DNA of 21,369 nt from JBDTYT01 sp040005555 (GTDB lineage Bacteria; Actinomycetota; UBA4738; HRBIN12). Shown piece after piece: positions 8,417-16,524 of this stretch. The number at the start of each line of letters is the position of its first letter. The first letter of the stretch is position 1. Location: the NCBI GenBank assembly GCA_040005555.1, contig JBDTYT010000025.1, forward strand, positions 1-21,369, read 5' to 3'. The notes under the pieces were generated by a model. The model did not search any database and had not been told where the DNA came from. It saw only the letters and a list, made by a program, of their open reading frames with translations. The translations under genes were made by a program, and so were the position numbers.

Positions 8417-8445
8417 ATTATGCTTGTCTACCAACCGGTAGACAA
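8417..8445 (-). promoter_or_regulatory. Promoter of the lipid operon, probably giving a leaderless mRNA
   Basis: On the minus strand the -35 box TTGTCT (8445-8440) and the -10 box CATAAT (8422-8417) are separated by exactly 17 nt. The ATG of the acyl-CoA reductase begins 7 nt after the -10 box, where transcription would be expected to start, and no Shine-Dalgarno sequence fits in between. This supports a leaderless transcript, a common arrangement in actinobacteria. Confidence 0.7.
8424..8445. promoter_or_regulatory. Likely TetR operator (22-bp inverted repeat)
   Basis: Perfect 9-bp arms TTGTCTACC and GGTAGACAA flank a 4-bp spacer, AACC. The palindrome covers the -35 box and most of the spacer of the operon promoter, so a bound dimer would block RNA polymerase. 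The TetR-family gene at the end of the same operon is the obvious candidate to bind it; that pairing is inferred from position and site geometry. Confidence 0.7.
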
Positions 8446-8692
8446 CCCCTCTGAGCAGCCATTTCAGGCGGGCGATAAGCTCGGCTGGTCCCTGGGGAGC
8501 GGTTCCGCTACCGATGCCCATTTCGGCATAGATGCGGTTCCGGAGGCTCGGGCCCCGCCATCGATGCCTCCCAAAGCATCATCGATATCTCAGGAGGCAT
8601 CATCGGAGAGCAGCGAATCCCCGAACGCCGCTTCATGCCGGAATGGGTATCACTCCAAGTGCGAGTCACTCCGACTGCCAGCATCCCAGCAC
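8446..8692. other. Intergenic region between asd and the lipid operon
   Basis: About 250 bases without a convincing gene. It contains a stem-loop at 8563-8601 and short direct repeats (GCATCATCG at 8576-8584 and 8597-8605). The short open frames across it look like chance. It is the 3' flank of asd and the upstream flank of the lipid operon promoter, so it should hold the asd terminator. Confidence 0.5.
8563..8601. terminator. Stem-loop downstream of asd, possible terminator
   Basis: GATGCCTCC (8563-8571) and GGAGGCATC (8593-8601) form a perfect 9-bp stem with a 21-nt loop, about 90 nt after the asd stop. There is no T-run on the minus strand after it, so it is not a textbook intrinsic terminator. 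It could equally be a small RNA element or chance. Confidence 0.3.
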
Positions 8693-9718
8693 TCAGGCGA
8701 CGACCTGCTCGGCGATCTGCACCGCGTTGAGCGCCGCGCCCTTGCGCAGGTTGTCGCCGCACGCGAACAGCGCCAACGCGTCCTCGTGACCGGCGGGCCG
8801 GCGCACGCGGCCGACGAGGACGTCATCGATCCCCGCGGCCTCGAGGGGGCTCGGGTAGACGTCGTTCACCGGGTCGTCGCGGAGCTGGACGCCCGGTGCG
8901 CCCGACAGGATCGAGCGCGCCTCGTCGGGCGAGATCGGGCGGTCGAACGTCGCGTGGATGCTCACGCTGTGGCCGACCGGTACCGGTACGCGGACACACG
9001 TGGCCGTGATGTCGAGGTCCGGCATCGAGAGGATGCGCTTACCCTCGCGCTGCATCTTGATCTCCTCGAACGTGAAGCCCGTTTCCCGATCGAACACATC
9101 GATCTTCGCCAGCACGTTGTAGGCGATGGTCTTGCCGAACACCGGGCCGGACGGCAACGTCTCCAGGTCTGGCCGAGCGAGCTCGTCCTCGTTGCCGCCG
9201 AGCTTCTCGATCTGCTCGACCAACTCGCGCACACCCTTCGCGCCCGCCCCCGACACCGATTGGTAGCTCGACAGGATGAGCGAACCGAGTCCGGCCCCGC
9301 GGTGGAGCGGAGCCACGGCCATCAAGGTCGTGATGATCGTGCAGTTCGGTACGGCGATGATCCTCGGCCGCGATGTGAGCGACTCCGGGTTCACCTCGGG
9401 GATCGTGAGCGCCGCCGCCGGGTCCATCCGGAACGCGCTCGAGTTGTCGATGCACACCGTCCCGGCTTCGGCAGCCTGCGGGATCCACGCCGACGCCACC
9501 GAGCTGCCGCACGACGACAGCGCGATGTCGACGCCGCGGAGCGCCTCGGGCGTGAGCGCCCCGACCGTCAGCTCCTCGCCACGGAACGGCAAACGCGTGC
9601 CGGCGGTACGCTCGCTCGCGAGCGCCACCAACTCATCGAGCGGGAACCCACGTTCCTCGAGGATCGCGAGCATCGTGCGTCCCACCGCTCCGGTTGCGCC
9701 CACCACCGCGATCCTCAT
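8693..9718 (-). CDS. asd: Aspartate-semialdehyde dehydrogenase
   Basis: A 341-residue enzyme that reduces aspartyl-4-phosphate to aspartate semialdehyde with NADPH, the second step toward lysine/diaminopimelate, threonine and methionine. The N-terminal NADP motif is VGATGAVGR. The catalytic cysteine is C126 in VPNCTII, SGAGAKGV follows, and the base is H250 in RVPVPVGHS. Length is normal for the family. ATG 9718 shares one base with the TGA of the upstream zinc-ribbon gene (TGATG). The frame stays open upstream, but that stretch belongs to the neighbouring gene. Two genes upstream is lysC, which makes its substrate, so the three genes are very likely one operon. Confidence 0.95.
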   Translation of the reverse strand: MRIAVVGATGAVGRTMLAILEERGFPLDELVALASERTAGTRLPFRGEELTVGALTPEALRGVDIALSSCGSSVASAWIPQAAEAGTVCIDNSSAFRMDPAAALTIPEVNPESLTSRPRIIAVPNCTIITTLMAVAPLHRGAGLGSLILSSYQSVSGAGAKGVRELVEQIEKLGGNEDELARPDLETLPSGPVFGKTIAYNVLAKIDVFDRETGFTFEEIKMQREGKRILSMPDLDITATCVRVPVPVGHSVSIHATFDRPISPDEARSILSGAPGVQLRDDPVNDVYPSPLEAAGIDDVLVGRVRRPAGHEDALALFACGDNLRKGAALNAVQIAEQVVA

Positions 9719-10403
9719 CAGTTGAACCGCCACGACTGGAGCATGACCTTCAAGGTACCCGCGCTCGAGGCGAAGCCACCCGAGCGATCGCTGAGCGTCA
9801 CGCGCCAGCCGACGTTGTCCCGCACCACCACGACCTCGCGCATCGAGTACCCGTCCCCCGAATCCGAGGTGACCGAGACGTCCCATTGCCGTGCATCGAC
9901 GCCGTCGAGCGTGAGGCCGGTCGCGGGCCCCGGGATGAGCCCCGCGGCCTGATCTTTCTGACGCACGAACGCCGCCCACTGATCGAGCTGCGCGCCGTCG
10001 GTGAGATCGGCTGCGTCGACGATCACGGTTGCCGAGGCTCGGGGCGGCGCGAACTCGTCGAGGGTGGCGCTGCTCCCGAACCGAGCCGGCTGTGCCACCC
10101 ACCCCTCCGGCACGCTCAGGCAATACCCGAAGTTGTCCGACGCGAAGTTCGTTCCCCGACACGGGTTGGGCTTGATCAGGAGGAACGTGACACCACTCAG
10201 CAGCACCATCGCCATGGTGCCGAGGATCACGACCGGGCGCCACTTCGAGCGTTTCCGCGGCGCCTTCAGCTCCATCGGGGGACGCTCGGCCAGGTCGGTT
10301 CGGCGCGGGGCGAGCATCACCGGGCCGGGCTCCAGCGATCGGCCGCACTTCGAGCAGAACGCGAGGTCCTCCTGGTTCACGGCGCGGCAGCTGGGGCATA
10401 CGA

Positions 10404-10407
<4 letters not shown>
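9718..10407 (-). CDS. Zinc-ribbon, single-pass membrane protein of unknown function
   Basis: A 229-residue protein starting at ATG 10407, which overlaps the lysC stop by 4 nt (ATGA). The first 22 residues are a zinc ribbon with CPSC (C4, C7) and CSKC (C18, C21). A basic, proline-rich linker leads to one membrane helix at about 57-78. The remaining 150 residues should lie outside the cytoplasm and include two cysteines (C83, C96) that could form a disulphide. The outer part includes YCLSVPEGW and other stretches resembling the secreted domains (PsbP/DUF1795-like) of some actinobacterial lipoproteins; this is a weak resemblance. It sits inside the lysC-asd pair and is coupled to both, but has no obvious role in amino acid synthesis. 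Confidence 0.8.
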
Positions 10408-11642
<1,235 letters not shown>

Positions 11643-11650
11643 GTCGACCT

Positions 11651-11681
11651 CGCTGCTCGGGTGCGTCCCAGGGTAGCAGCG
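11651..11681. promoter_or_regulatory. Possible lysC leader: stem-loop and weak -10 box
   Basis: The 56-nt gap between the peptidase stop and lysC holds a perfect 7-bp inverted repeat (CGCTGCT 11651-11657, AGCAGCG 11675-11681) with a 17-nt loop. On the minus strand TACCCT (11675-11670) fits the loose TAnnnT -10 pattern of high-GC actinobacteria, but no good -35 is found at the right distance. It could be an internal promoter, a weak terminator or chance. Confidence 0.25.
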
Positions 11682-11698
11682 GCACCAACGCCGTCCGG

Positions 11699-13792
11699 TC
11701 AGGCCAGGCCGAGTGAGCGCTGCAGGAACTCGAGCTGGACGGACAGCAGGTGCTCGCCGACGGCGGTCGAGCGGGTGAAGTGGGTGGCGTTCGGGATGAG
11801 GATGAGCTCGTGGTGACGACCGGCCTCGAACAACGCCGCCGACAGCTTCAACGTGTTCGCGACGTACACGTTGTCGTCCACGAGTCCGTGGATGAGCAAG
11901 GCCGGCCGAGAGAGCGCGGCCGCTTCGAGATAGACGGAGTTGCGGTCGTAGACGTCCGGATGCTCGTCGGGATGCCCGAGGTACCGCTCGGTGTAGTAGG
12001 TGTCGTACAGTCGCTGGTCGGCCACCGGCGCGCCGATCACGGCGGCGTGAAAGACCTCGGGGCGACGCAGGATCGCCATCGCCGCCAGGAACCCGCCGAA
12101 CGACCATCCCCGGATGCCGACGCGCGACATGTCGAGGAACGGGAGCATCTCGGCGGCGGCGTGGAGTGCGTCGACCTGATCCTCGAGCGTCACGCCGAAG
12201 TCGAACTTCACGGCTCGATCCCAGGCCGGGCCACGACCGTCGACGCCTCGGCCGTCGACCACGAGCACCGCGAAACCGTGGTCGGCGAACCACTGCGAGC
12301 CGAGGTACGCGTTGCTCGTCTTCAGCACCCGCGCACCGTGCGGCCCGCCGTACGGATCCACCAACACGGGCAGTGGCGACTCGGGCTCGCGCCCGCCGGG
12401 CAGGAGCAACGCAGCGCGCAGCTCGCGCGCACCGAGTGTCAGGAACGTGGGTTTGGGTTCGATCACGGGGTCCTCGGCCATCGACGTGACGACGATGGCT
12501 CGGTCGAGCCCGCGAAGCACCGAGGCGGTCGAGAGCGGATCGTCGAGCGTGGAGGAGACGACGACGGTGACGTCGCCGCCGCTGACCCCGGTGTGGACTC
12601 CGGGCGTCTCGGTCACGCGCGACGCACCGCCTTCGGGGGACCAGCGCCACAGGTGGATCTCGGTGGGCTCCTCGGAGGCGCGGAAGAGGACGGAGTCGTC
12701 GGCGTGGAGCACGCCCCGCACCTGTAACCCTGAGGGCGTCACGGCCTCGCCGTCCACCGTGAGCCGGTAGGTGTCGGACTCTCGGTCGGCCCAGATCTCG
12801 ACAATGCGTCCGTCCGAGAGGCGGACCGGAGCGTCTCGAGCCAGCTCGACCCACTCCGGGTCGGAGGCCTGTCCGCGACTCGTCGTCGCTCCGGTGGCGA
12901 GGTCCACCTCGAGGAGGTCGGTGCGGCGTTGATCACGCGAGACGACGAGCGCGATGGGTGGACCTTCGGCGCTCCAGTGCACGCGAGCGAGGTACGGGAA
13001 CGCGCCTCGCTCCCATTCGACGTCGACGCGCGAACCATCGGACACGTCGAAGACGTGCAGCGTCACCACGGCGTCGTCGGTACCGGCAGCGGGATAGCGC
13101 ATAGCCCGCGGCGGCGCTGATGGGTTCGTGACGTCGGCGATGTGCCAGACCTGCACCGGTCGTTCGTCGACCCGAGCTGCCGCGAGCTTCGTCCCGTCCG
13201 GCGACCACCAGTGGCCCCGGGAGCGGTCCATCTCCTCGGCGGCCACGAACTCCGCGAGTCCCCAGCGCACGTCCGGCTCGTCGTCGGCCGCAAGGACCCG
13301 GTCGCCGCCCTGGATCTCGCGAACGTGAAGCGCGCCATCGACCACGTACGCCACGCGCGCCGCCGTCGGGTCGAGTCGTGGATCGTCGACCGGGCCGGGA
13401 GCCGATAGCTCGCGCGCCCCTTCCTCGATGAGCTCCACGAGGAACATCCTGCCCTGCACCGCGCACACGGCTCGGGTGACTGCTCGGTCGGTCGCGTAGG
13501 CGGTGACCCCGCCCGAGCGTTCGCGAGCGCGCTCGCGCCGCGATCGTTCGGCGTCGGACAGGGTGGCCTCGTCCTCGGTCACGGCGTGGTCGCGCGGGTC
13601 GAACACCAGCCGTTCGAGGCCGGGACCCACATCGAGCACCCACAGACACGAGACGGGATCGTCGCCCGTTCGCGTGCGCAGGAACGCGACGCGCGCGCCG
13701 TCGGGCGAGACCGTGAACGACCTCGGAACGCCGAGCGTGAACCCGCGCGTGCGGCCGACCTGCCGCGGGTATTCCTCGAGCGGATCGATCAC
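11699..13792 (-). CDS. S9-family (dipeptidyl-peptidase IV-like) serine peptidase
   Basis: A 697-residue prolyl-oligopeptidase-family enzyme with an N-terminal beta-propeller (about residues 1-440) and a C-terminal alpha/beta-hydrolase. The DPP-IV double-glutamate motif FVAAEEMDRSRGHWWSPDG puts E186 and E187 where DPP-IV binds the free amino end of the substrate. The triad is S564 in GWSFGG, D639 in GLVDDNVY and H671 in NATHF; the 32-residue Asp-His spacing equals that of human DPP-IV. There is no signal peptide, so it probably trims peptides in the cytoplasm. GTG 13792 starts 7 nt after the recR stop; the frame runs on upstream inside recR without homology. It probably rides on the recR transcript. 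Confidence 0.9.
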   Translation of the reverse strand: MIDPLEEYPRQVGRTRGFTLGVPRSFTVSPDGARVAFLRTRTGDDPVSCLWVLDVGPGLERLVFDPRDHAVTEDEATLSDAERSRRERARERSGGVTAYATDRAVTRAVCAVQGRMFLVELIEEGARELSAPGPVDDPRLDPTAARVAYVVDGALHVREIQGGDRVLAADDEPDVRWGLAEFVAAEEMDRSRGHWWSPDGTKLAAARVDERPVQVWHIADVTNPSAPPRAMRYPAAGTDDAVVTLHVFDVSDGSRVDVEWERGAFPYLARVHWSAEGPPIALVVSRDQRRTDLLEVDLATGATTSRGQASDPEWVELARDAPVRLSDGRIVEIWADRESDTYRLTVDGEAVTPSGLQVRGVLHADDSVLFRASEEPTEIHLWRWSPEGGASRVTETPGVHTGVSGGDVTVVVSSTLDDPLSTASVLRGLDRAIVVTSMAEDPVIEPKPTFLTLGARELRAALLLPGGREPESPLPVLVDPYGGPHGARVLKTSNAYLGSQWFADHGFAVLVVDGRGVDGRGPAWDRAVKFDFGVTLEDQVDALHAAAEMLPFLDMSRVGIRGWSFGGFLAAMAILRRPEVFHAAVIGAPVADQRLYDTYYTERYLGHPDEHPDVYDRNSVYLEAAALSRPALLIHGLVDDNVYVANTLKLSAALFEAGRHHELILIPNATHFTRSTAVGEHLLSVQLEFLQRSLGLA

Positions 13793-13799
13793 GGCCCCG

Positions 13800-14393
13800 T
13801 CACATCTCGCGGCGGCCCTCGAGGGCCTGGGACAAGGTGACCTCGTCGGCGTACTCGAGATCGCCACCGACGGGCAGGCCGCTCGCCAAACGCGTCACCT
13901 TCACGCCGGCGGGCTTGAGCAGCGCTGCGACGTACATCGCGGTGGCGTTGCCCTCCAGGTTGGGGTTCGTGGCGATGATCACCTCGATGACGTGGTCCCG
14001 TTGCACCCGATCGAGGAGCTCCTGCACGCTGAGATCCTCGGGACCGATGCCATCGAGCGGGCTGATCGCACCGCCGAGCACGTGATACCTGCCCTTGATC
14101 ACGCCGGCGCGCTCGATCGATGCCACGTCCTTCGGCTCCTCGACGACGCAGAGGACCGTGCGATCGCGCCCCTCGTCCCGGCAGATGCGGCAGAGGTCAC
14201 CCTCGGCGACGTTGCCGCACTCGTGACAGAAGAAGATGCGCTCCTTCGCCTGCACGATCGACTCGGCGAGCCGCTTGGCCTCCTCGGGCGGGGCCTTCAC
14301 GAGCCAAAACGCCAGGCGCTGGGCTGATTTGGGCCCGATCCCCGGCAACCGGGAGAGCTCGTCGATGAGGTCTTGGATCGGACCCTCGTACAC
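13800..14393 (-). CDS. recR: Recombination mediator protein RecR
   Basis: A 197-residue protein that helps load RecA at gapped DNA in the RecF pathway. It shows the N-terminal helix-hairpin-helix LSRLPGIGPKSAQRLAFW (14-30), a four-cysteine zinc finger (C56, C59, C68, C71) and a TOPRIM domain starting at LCVVEEPKD with ANPNLEGNATA further on. Length is standard. GTG 14393 begins at the base after the dnaX stop (TAGGTG), so the two are translated from one mRNA. The dnaX-recR adjacency is conserved in many bacteria. Confidence 0.96.
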   Translation of the reverse strand: MYEGPIQDLIDELSRLPGIGPKSAQRLAFWLVKAPPEEAKRLAESIVQAKERIFFCHECGNVAEGDLCRICRDEGRDRTVLCVVEEPKDVASIERAGVIKGRYHVLGGAISPLDGIGPEDLSVQELLDRVQRDHVIEVIIATNPNLEGNATAMYVAALLKPAGVKVTRLASGLPVGGDLEYADEVTLSQALEGRREM

Positions 14394-16091
14394 CTAGGAG
14401 CCACCCTCGGGCGAAGTCGACGGCGTGGCACCGAGCTCGGTGGTGAGGCGCGCGAGGGCCTCCTCCTCCGACGGCGGCGGCTCGTCGTCGACGTCGACGA
14501 TGCCGGTGTGGGCCTCGCGCACGACGCACCGTACGCGCGGCGAGATCCCGAACAGCGCGTCGAGCACCGAGCGCAGATCCTGCTCACGTTCCTCGACCTT
14601 CTTGACGCCGAACAGCCGGTCGGGCGGGAAGACCAGCTCGAGGGTCTGCCCGTCGAACACCGCGGGCGTCGCGACCTCGAGGTTCGCGGCCAACACCTGC
14701 TTGCCGCTCGACCGGAGCTGCTGCACCAGCGAGGGCCACTCGGCGCGCAGCATCGAGATGTCAACGGCCGAGGTTCCCGCGCCGAGCACGGGGACGTCCG
14801 CACTCTCCGAGACCGCGGCCTTCGTCTTCTTGGCGGTGGACCGGACGGGGGTCTTCGGGGCGGGCTCAGGAGTGGGCGCCGGAAGCGTCTGGGTGCTCGG
14901 AGCCGCGGGGGCCGGTTCGGCCGGTGCGGTCACGCCGGCGATGCGCTCCAGGCGCTCGAGGCGAGACACGAGCCCCGCGGGCTGTTCGTCGGCCTCGGGG
15001 ATCGTCGCCCGCACGAGCGCGAGCTCGAGCGAGAGCCTCGGCGAGGTCGTCCAGCGCATGTCCGTCTGCGCGGCGAGCAGCAGTGCGATGATGCGCGCGA
15101 GCTCGGGTGCCGAGTACTTGCCGGCCTGCACCGACAGACGCTCCGCTTCCTCGTCCGACACATCGAGCAGGTCGTGCTGGCCGGGAGCGGTGCGCACCAG
15201 CAACAGATCGCGGAAGTGCGACAGGACCTCCGACGTCAGGTGCCGGACGTCCTGGCCCTGCTGCACGAGCCCGTTCACGAGCTCGAACACCCCTTTCGCG
15301 TCGCCGACCGCCACGGCATCCCCCAAGGCGTACTGCACGTCCGTGCGACCCGATCCGATGAGCAGTGCGATCACGGCGTCATCGATCCGACCGTCGCCGA
15401 GCACAGAAGCCTGATCGAGCAGCGACAGCGCATCGCGGGCCGATCCCTCGGTCTGCCGGGCGATCGATTGCGCCGCCTCCTCGGTGAGCGTCAGGCCTTC
15501 TTCCTTCGCGACGCGCTGCAGCAGCTCCGTGATGTTGTCAACGGGCAGGCGCCGGAAATCGAACCGCTGCGTCCGTCCGATGATCGTGGCCGGCATCTTG
15601 TGCGGCTCGGTGGTCGCGAGGATGAACCGCACGCCTACCGGGGGCTCCTCGAAGACCTTGAGAAGCGCGTCGAACGCCTCGCGCGAGAGCCGTTGCGCCT
15701 CGTCGATGATGTAGACCTTCTCGCGGCCCTGGACGGGAGCGGTCGGGGCTTTCTCTCGTAGGTCGCGCGCGTCGTCCACGCCGCCGTGCGAGGCCGCGTC
15801 GATCTCCACCACGTCCAGGTGCTGGCCCTCGCGGATCGAGACGCACTGATCGCACACGCCGCACGGCTCGGGCGTCGGCCCGTGCTCGCAGTTCACCATC
15901 TTCGCGAGGATCCGAGCGGTGGAGGTCTTGCCGGTCCCGCGAGGCCCGCAGAACAGGAACGCGTGCGCGAGTCTGCCCTCGCGCACAGCGCCCATCAGCC
16001 CTCGGATGACGTGCTCCTGGCCGAGGACCTCGGCCGGGCCCTGCGGCCGGTACCTTCGATAGAGGGACTGGTACTGCTTCTCGTCGGCCAC
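14394..16091 (-). CDS. dnaX: DNA polymerase III subunit gamma/tau
   Basis: A 565-residue clamp-loader ATPase of the replicase. The AAA+ part shows QYQSLYRRYRPQ at the start, Walker A GPRGTGKT (49-56), a zinc module (C68, C77, C80, C83), Walker B VYIIDEAQRLS and sensor TEGSARDALSLLDQ. After about residue 390 comes an alanine-, proline- and lysine-rich linker, then a C-terminal domain of the DnaX type. GTG 16091 is chosen because it has a GGGGGAG ribosome site and begins right at the conserved N-terminus; the open frame upstream runs through the SRP RNA. I see no reason to assume a frameshifted short form. Confidence 0.95.
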   Translation of the reverse strand: MADEKQYQSLYRRYRPQGPAEVLGQEHVIRGLMGAVREGRLAHAFLFCGPRGTGKTSTARILAKMVNCEHGPTPEPCGVCDQCVSIREGQHLDVVEIDAASHGGVDDARDLREKAPTAPVQGREKVYIIDEAQRLSREAFDALLKVFEEPPVGVRFILATTEPHKMPATIIGRTQRFDFRRLPVDNITELLQRVAKEEGLTLTEEAAQSIARQTEGSARDALSLLDQASVLGDGRIDDAVIALLIGSGRTDVQYALGDAVAVGDAKGVFELVNGLVQQGQDVRHLTSEVLSHFRDLLLVRTAPGQHDLLDVSDEEAERLSVQAGKYSAPELARIIALLLAAQTDMRWTTSPRLSLELALVRATIPEADEQPAGLVSRLERLERIAGVTAPAEPAPAAPSTQTLPAPTPEPAPKTPVRSTAKKTKAAVSESADVPVLGAGTSAVDISMLRAEWPSLVQQLRSSGKQVLAANLEVATPAVFDGQTLELVFPPDRLFGVKKVEEREQDLRSVLDALFGISPRVRCVVREAHTGIVDVDDEPPPSEEEALARLTTELGATPSTSPEGGS

Positions 16092-16151
16092 GTGCTCCCC
16101 CTCGCGTCCGTCCCTCTCGCCCCGGGGAAGGACGTGGGGGAATTCCCCGAT

Positions 16152-16428
16152 GGTGACCGTGCACCCGCCGTTGACCCGGGGTGGACCCGAGCGCGTCACC
16201 GGCCGATCGCTCCGGCCAGGCGTCCCCACGGCACCCACCAGGGCCCGCTTACCGCTGCTTCCTTCCGGATCTGACGGGGTTCGCAGGTTGGTGTCGCGTG
16301 GGACCCGACCATCGACACTTCGTACCGGGAGCTGCCTCGGACCCATCGAGCCGCGGGCGGGGATTCAGCCCCGCTGAAGCGGATTGCGGGTACAGGGCAC
16401 CGCTGGCTCCCCGCCTAGCACGGTCACC
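16152..16428 (-). ncRNA. ffs: Signal recognition particle RNA, large bacterial (Alu-containing) type
   Basis: About 277 nt. The 5' end GGTGACCGTGC (16428-16418) pairs perfectly over 11 bp with the 3' end GCACGGTCACC (16162-16152). The 5' part carries the Alu-domain signature seen in Bacillus scRNA: AGGCGGGGAGCC, then GGTGCCCTGTACCCGCAATC. The distal hairpin (domain IV) that binds Ffh is unmistakable: CCGTCAGATCCGGAAGGAAG with the GGAA tetraloop at 16266-16263, followed by AGCAGCGG. It guides membrane and secreted proteins to the translocon with Ffh. It lies just upstream of dnaX, its usual neighbour. Ends come from the closing helix and should be right within a few bases. Confidence 0.93.
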
Positions 16429-16434
16429 GCAGCG

Positions 16435-16440
16435 AGTATA
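16435..16440 (-). promoter_or_regulatory. -10 box of the SRP RNA promoter
   Basis: TATACT on the minus strand ends 6 nt before G16428, the first base of the closing helix of the SRP RNA, exactly where initiation would be expected. The -35 region (about GGAAGC, 17 nt upstream) is poor. The agreement with the independently folded 5' end supports both calls. Confidence 0.6.
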
Positions 16441-16476
16441 CGCCGGGCTCCGGACACGCTTCCGCCCGCCGTTGCG

Positions 16477-16508
16477 CGCGGAAATTCAACGAGGAGCCGC
16501 CTTCCGCG
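16477..16508. terminator. Weak stem-loop after the FGGY kinase gene
   Basis: CGCGGAA (16477-16483) and TTCCGCG (16502-16508) form a perfect 7-bp stem with an 18-nt loop, 17 nt after the kinase stop. There is no T-tract of note. It is in the right place to end the transporter operon before the SRP RNA promoter, but the structure is modest. Confidence 0.25.
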
Positions 16509-16524
16509 AGAGCTGACCGGCCGA

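Noticed and set aside
8563..8605. Short direct repeats as the start of a CRISPR array
   Set aside because: Only two 9-base copies 21 bases apart, with no repeat-spacer regularity.
8264..9952. Plus-strand open frame of 562 codons across the asd region and the lipid promoter
   Set aside because: It runs antisense through asd, the intergenic region and the reductase start, with composition of a shadow frame.
16137..16148. GGGGAATTCCCC palindrome after the SRP RNA as a terminator
   Set aside because: It can form only a 4-bp stem with a 4-base loop and has no T-run; read-through into dnaX remains possible.
14394..16346. Longer DnaX starting at 16346
   Set aside because: The extra N-terminal 85 residues are translated SRP RNA sequence; the GTG at 16091 has a strong ribosome site and the conserved N-terminus.
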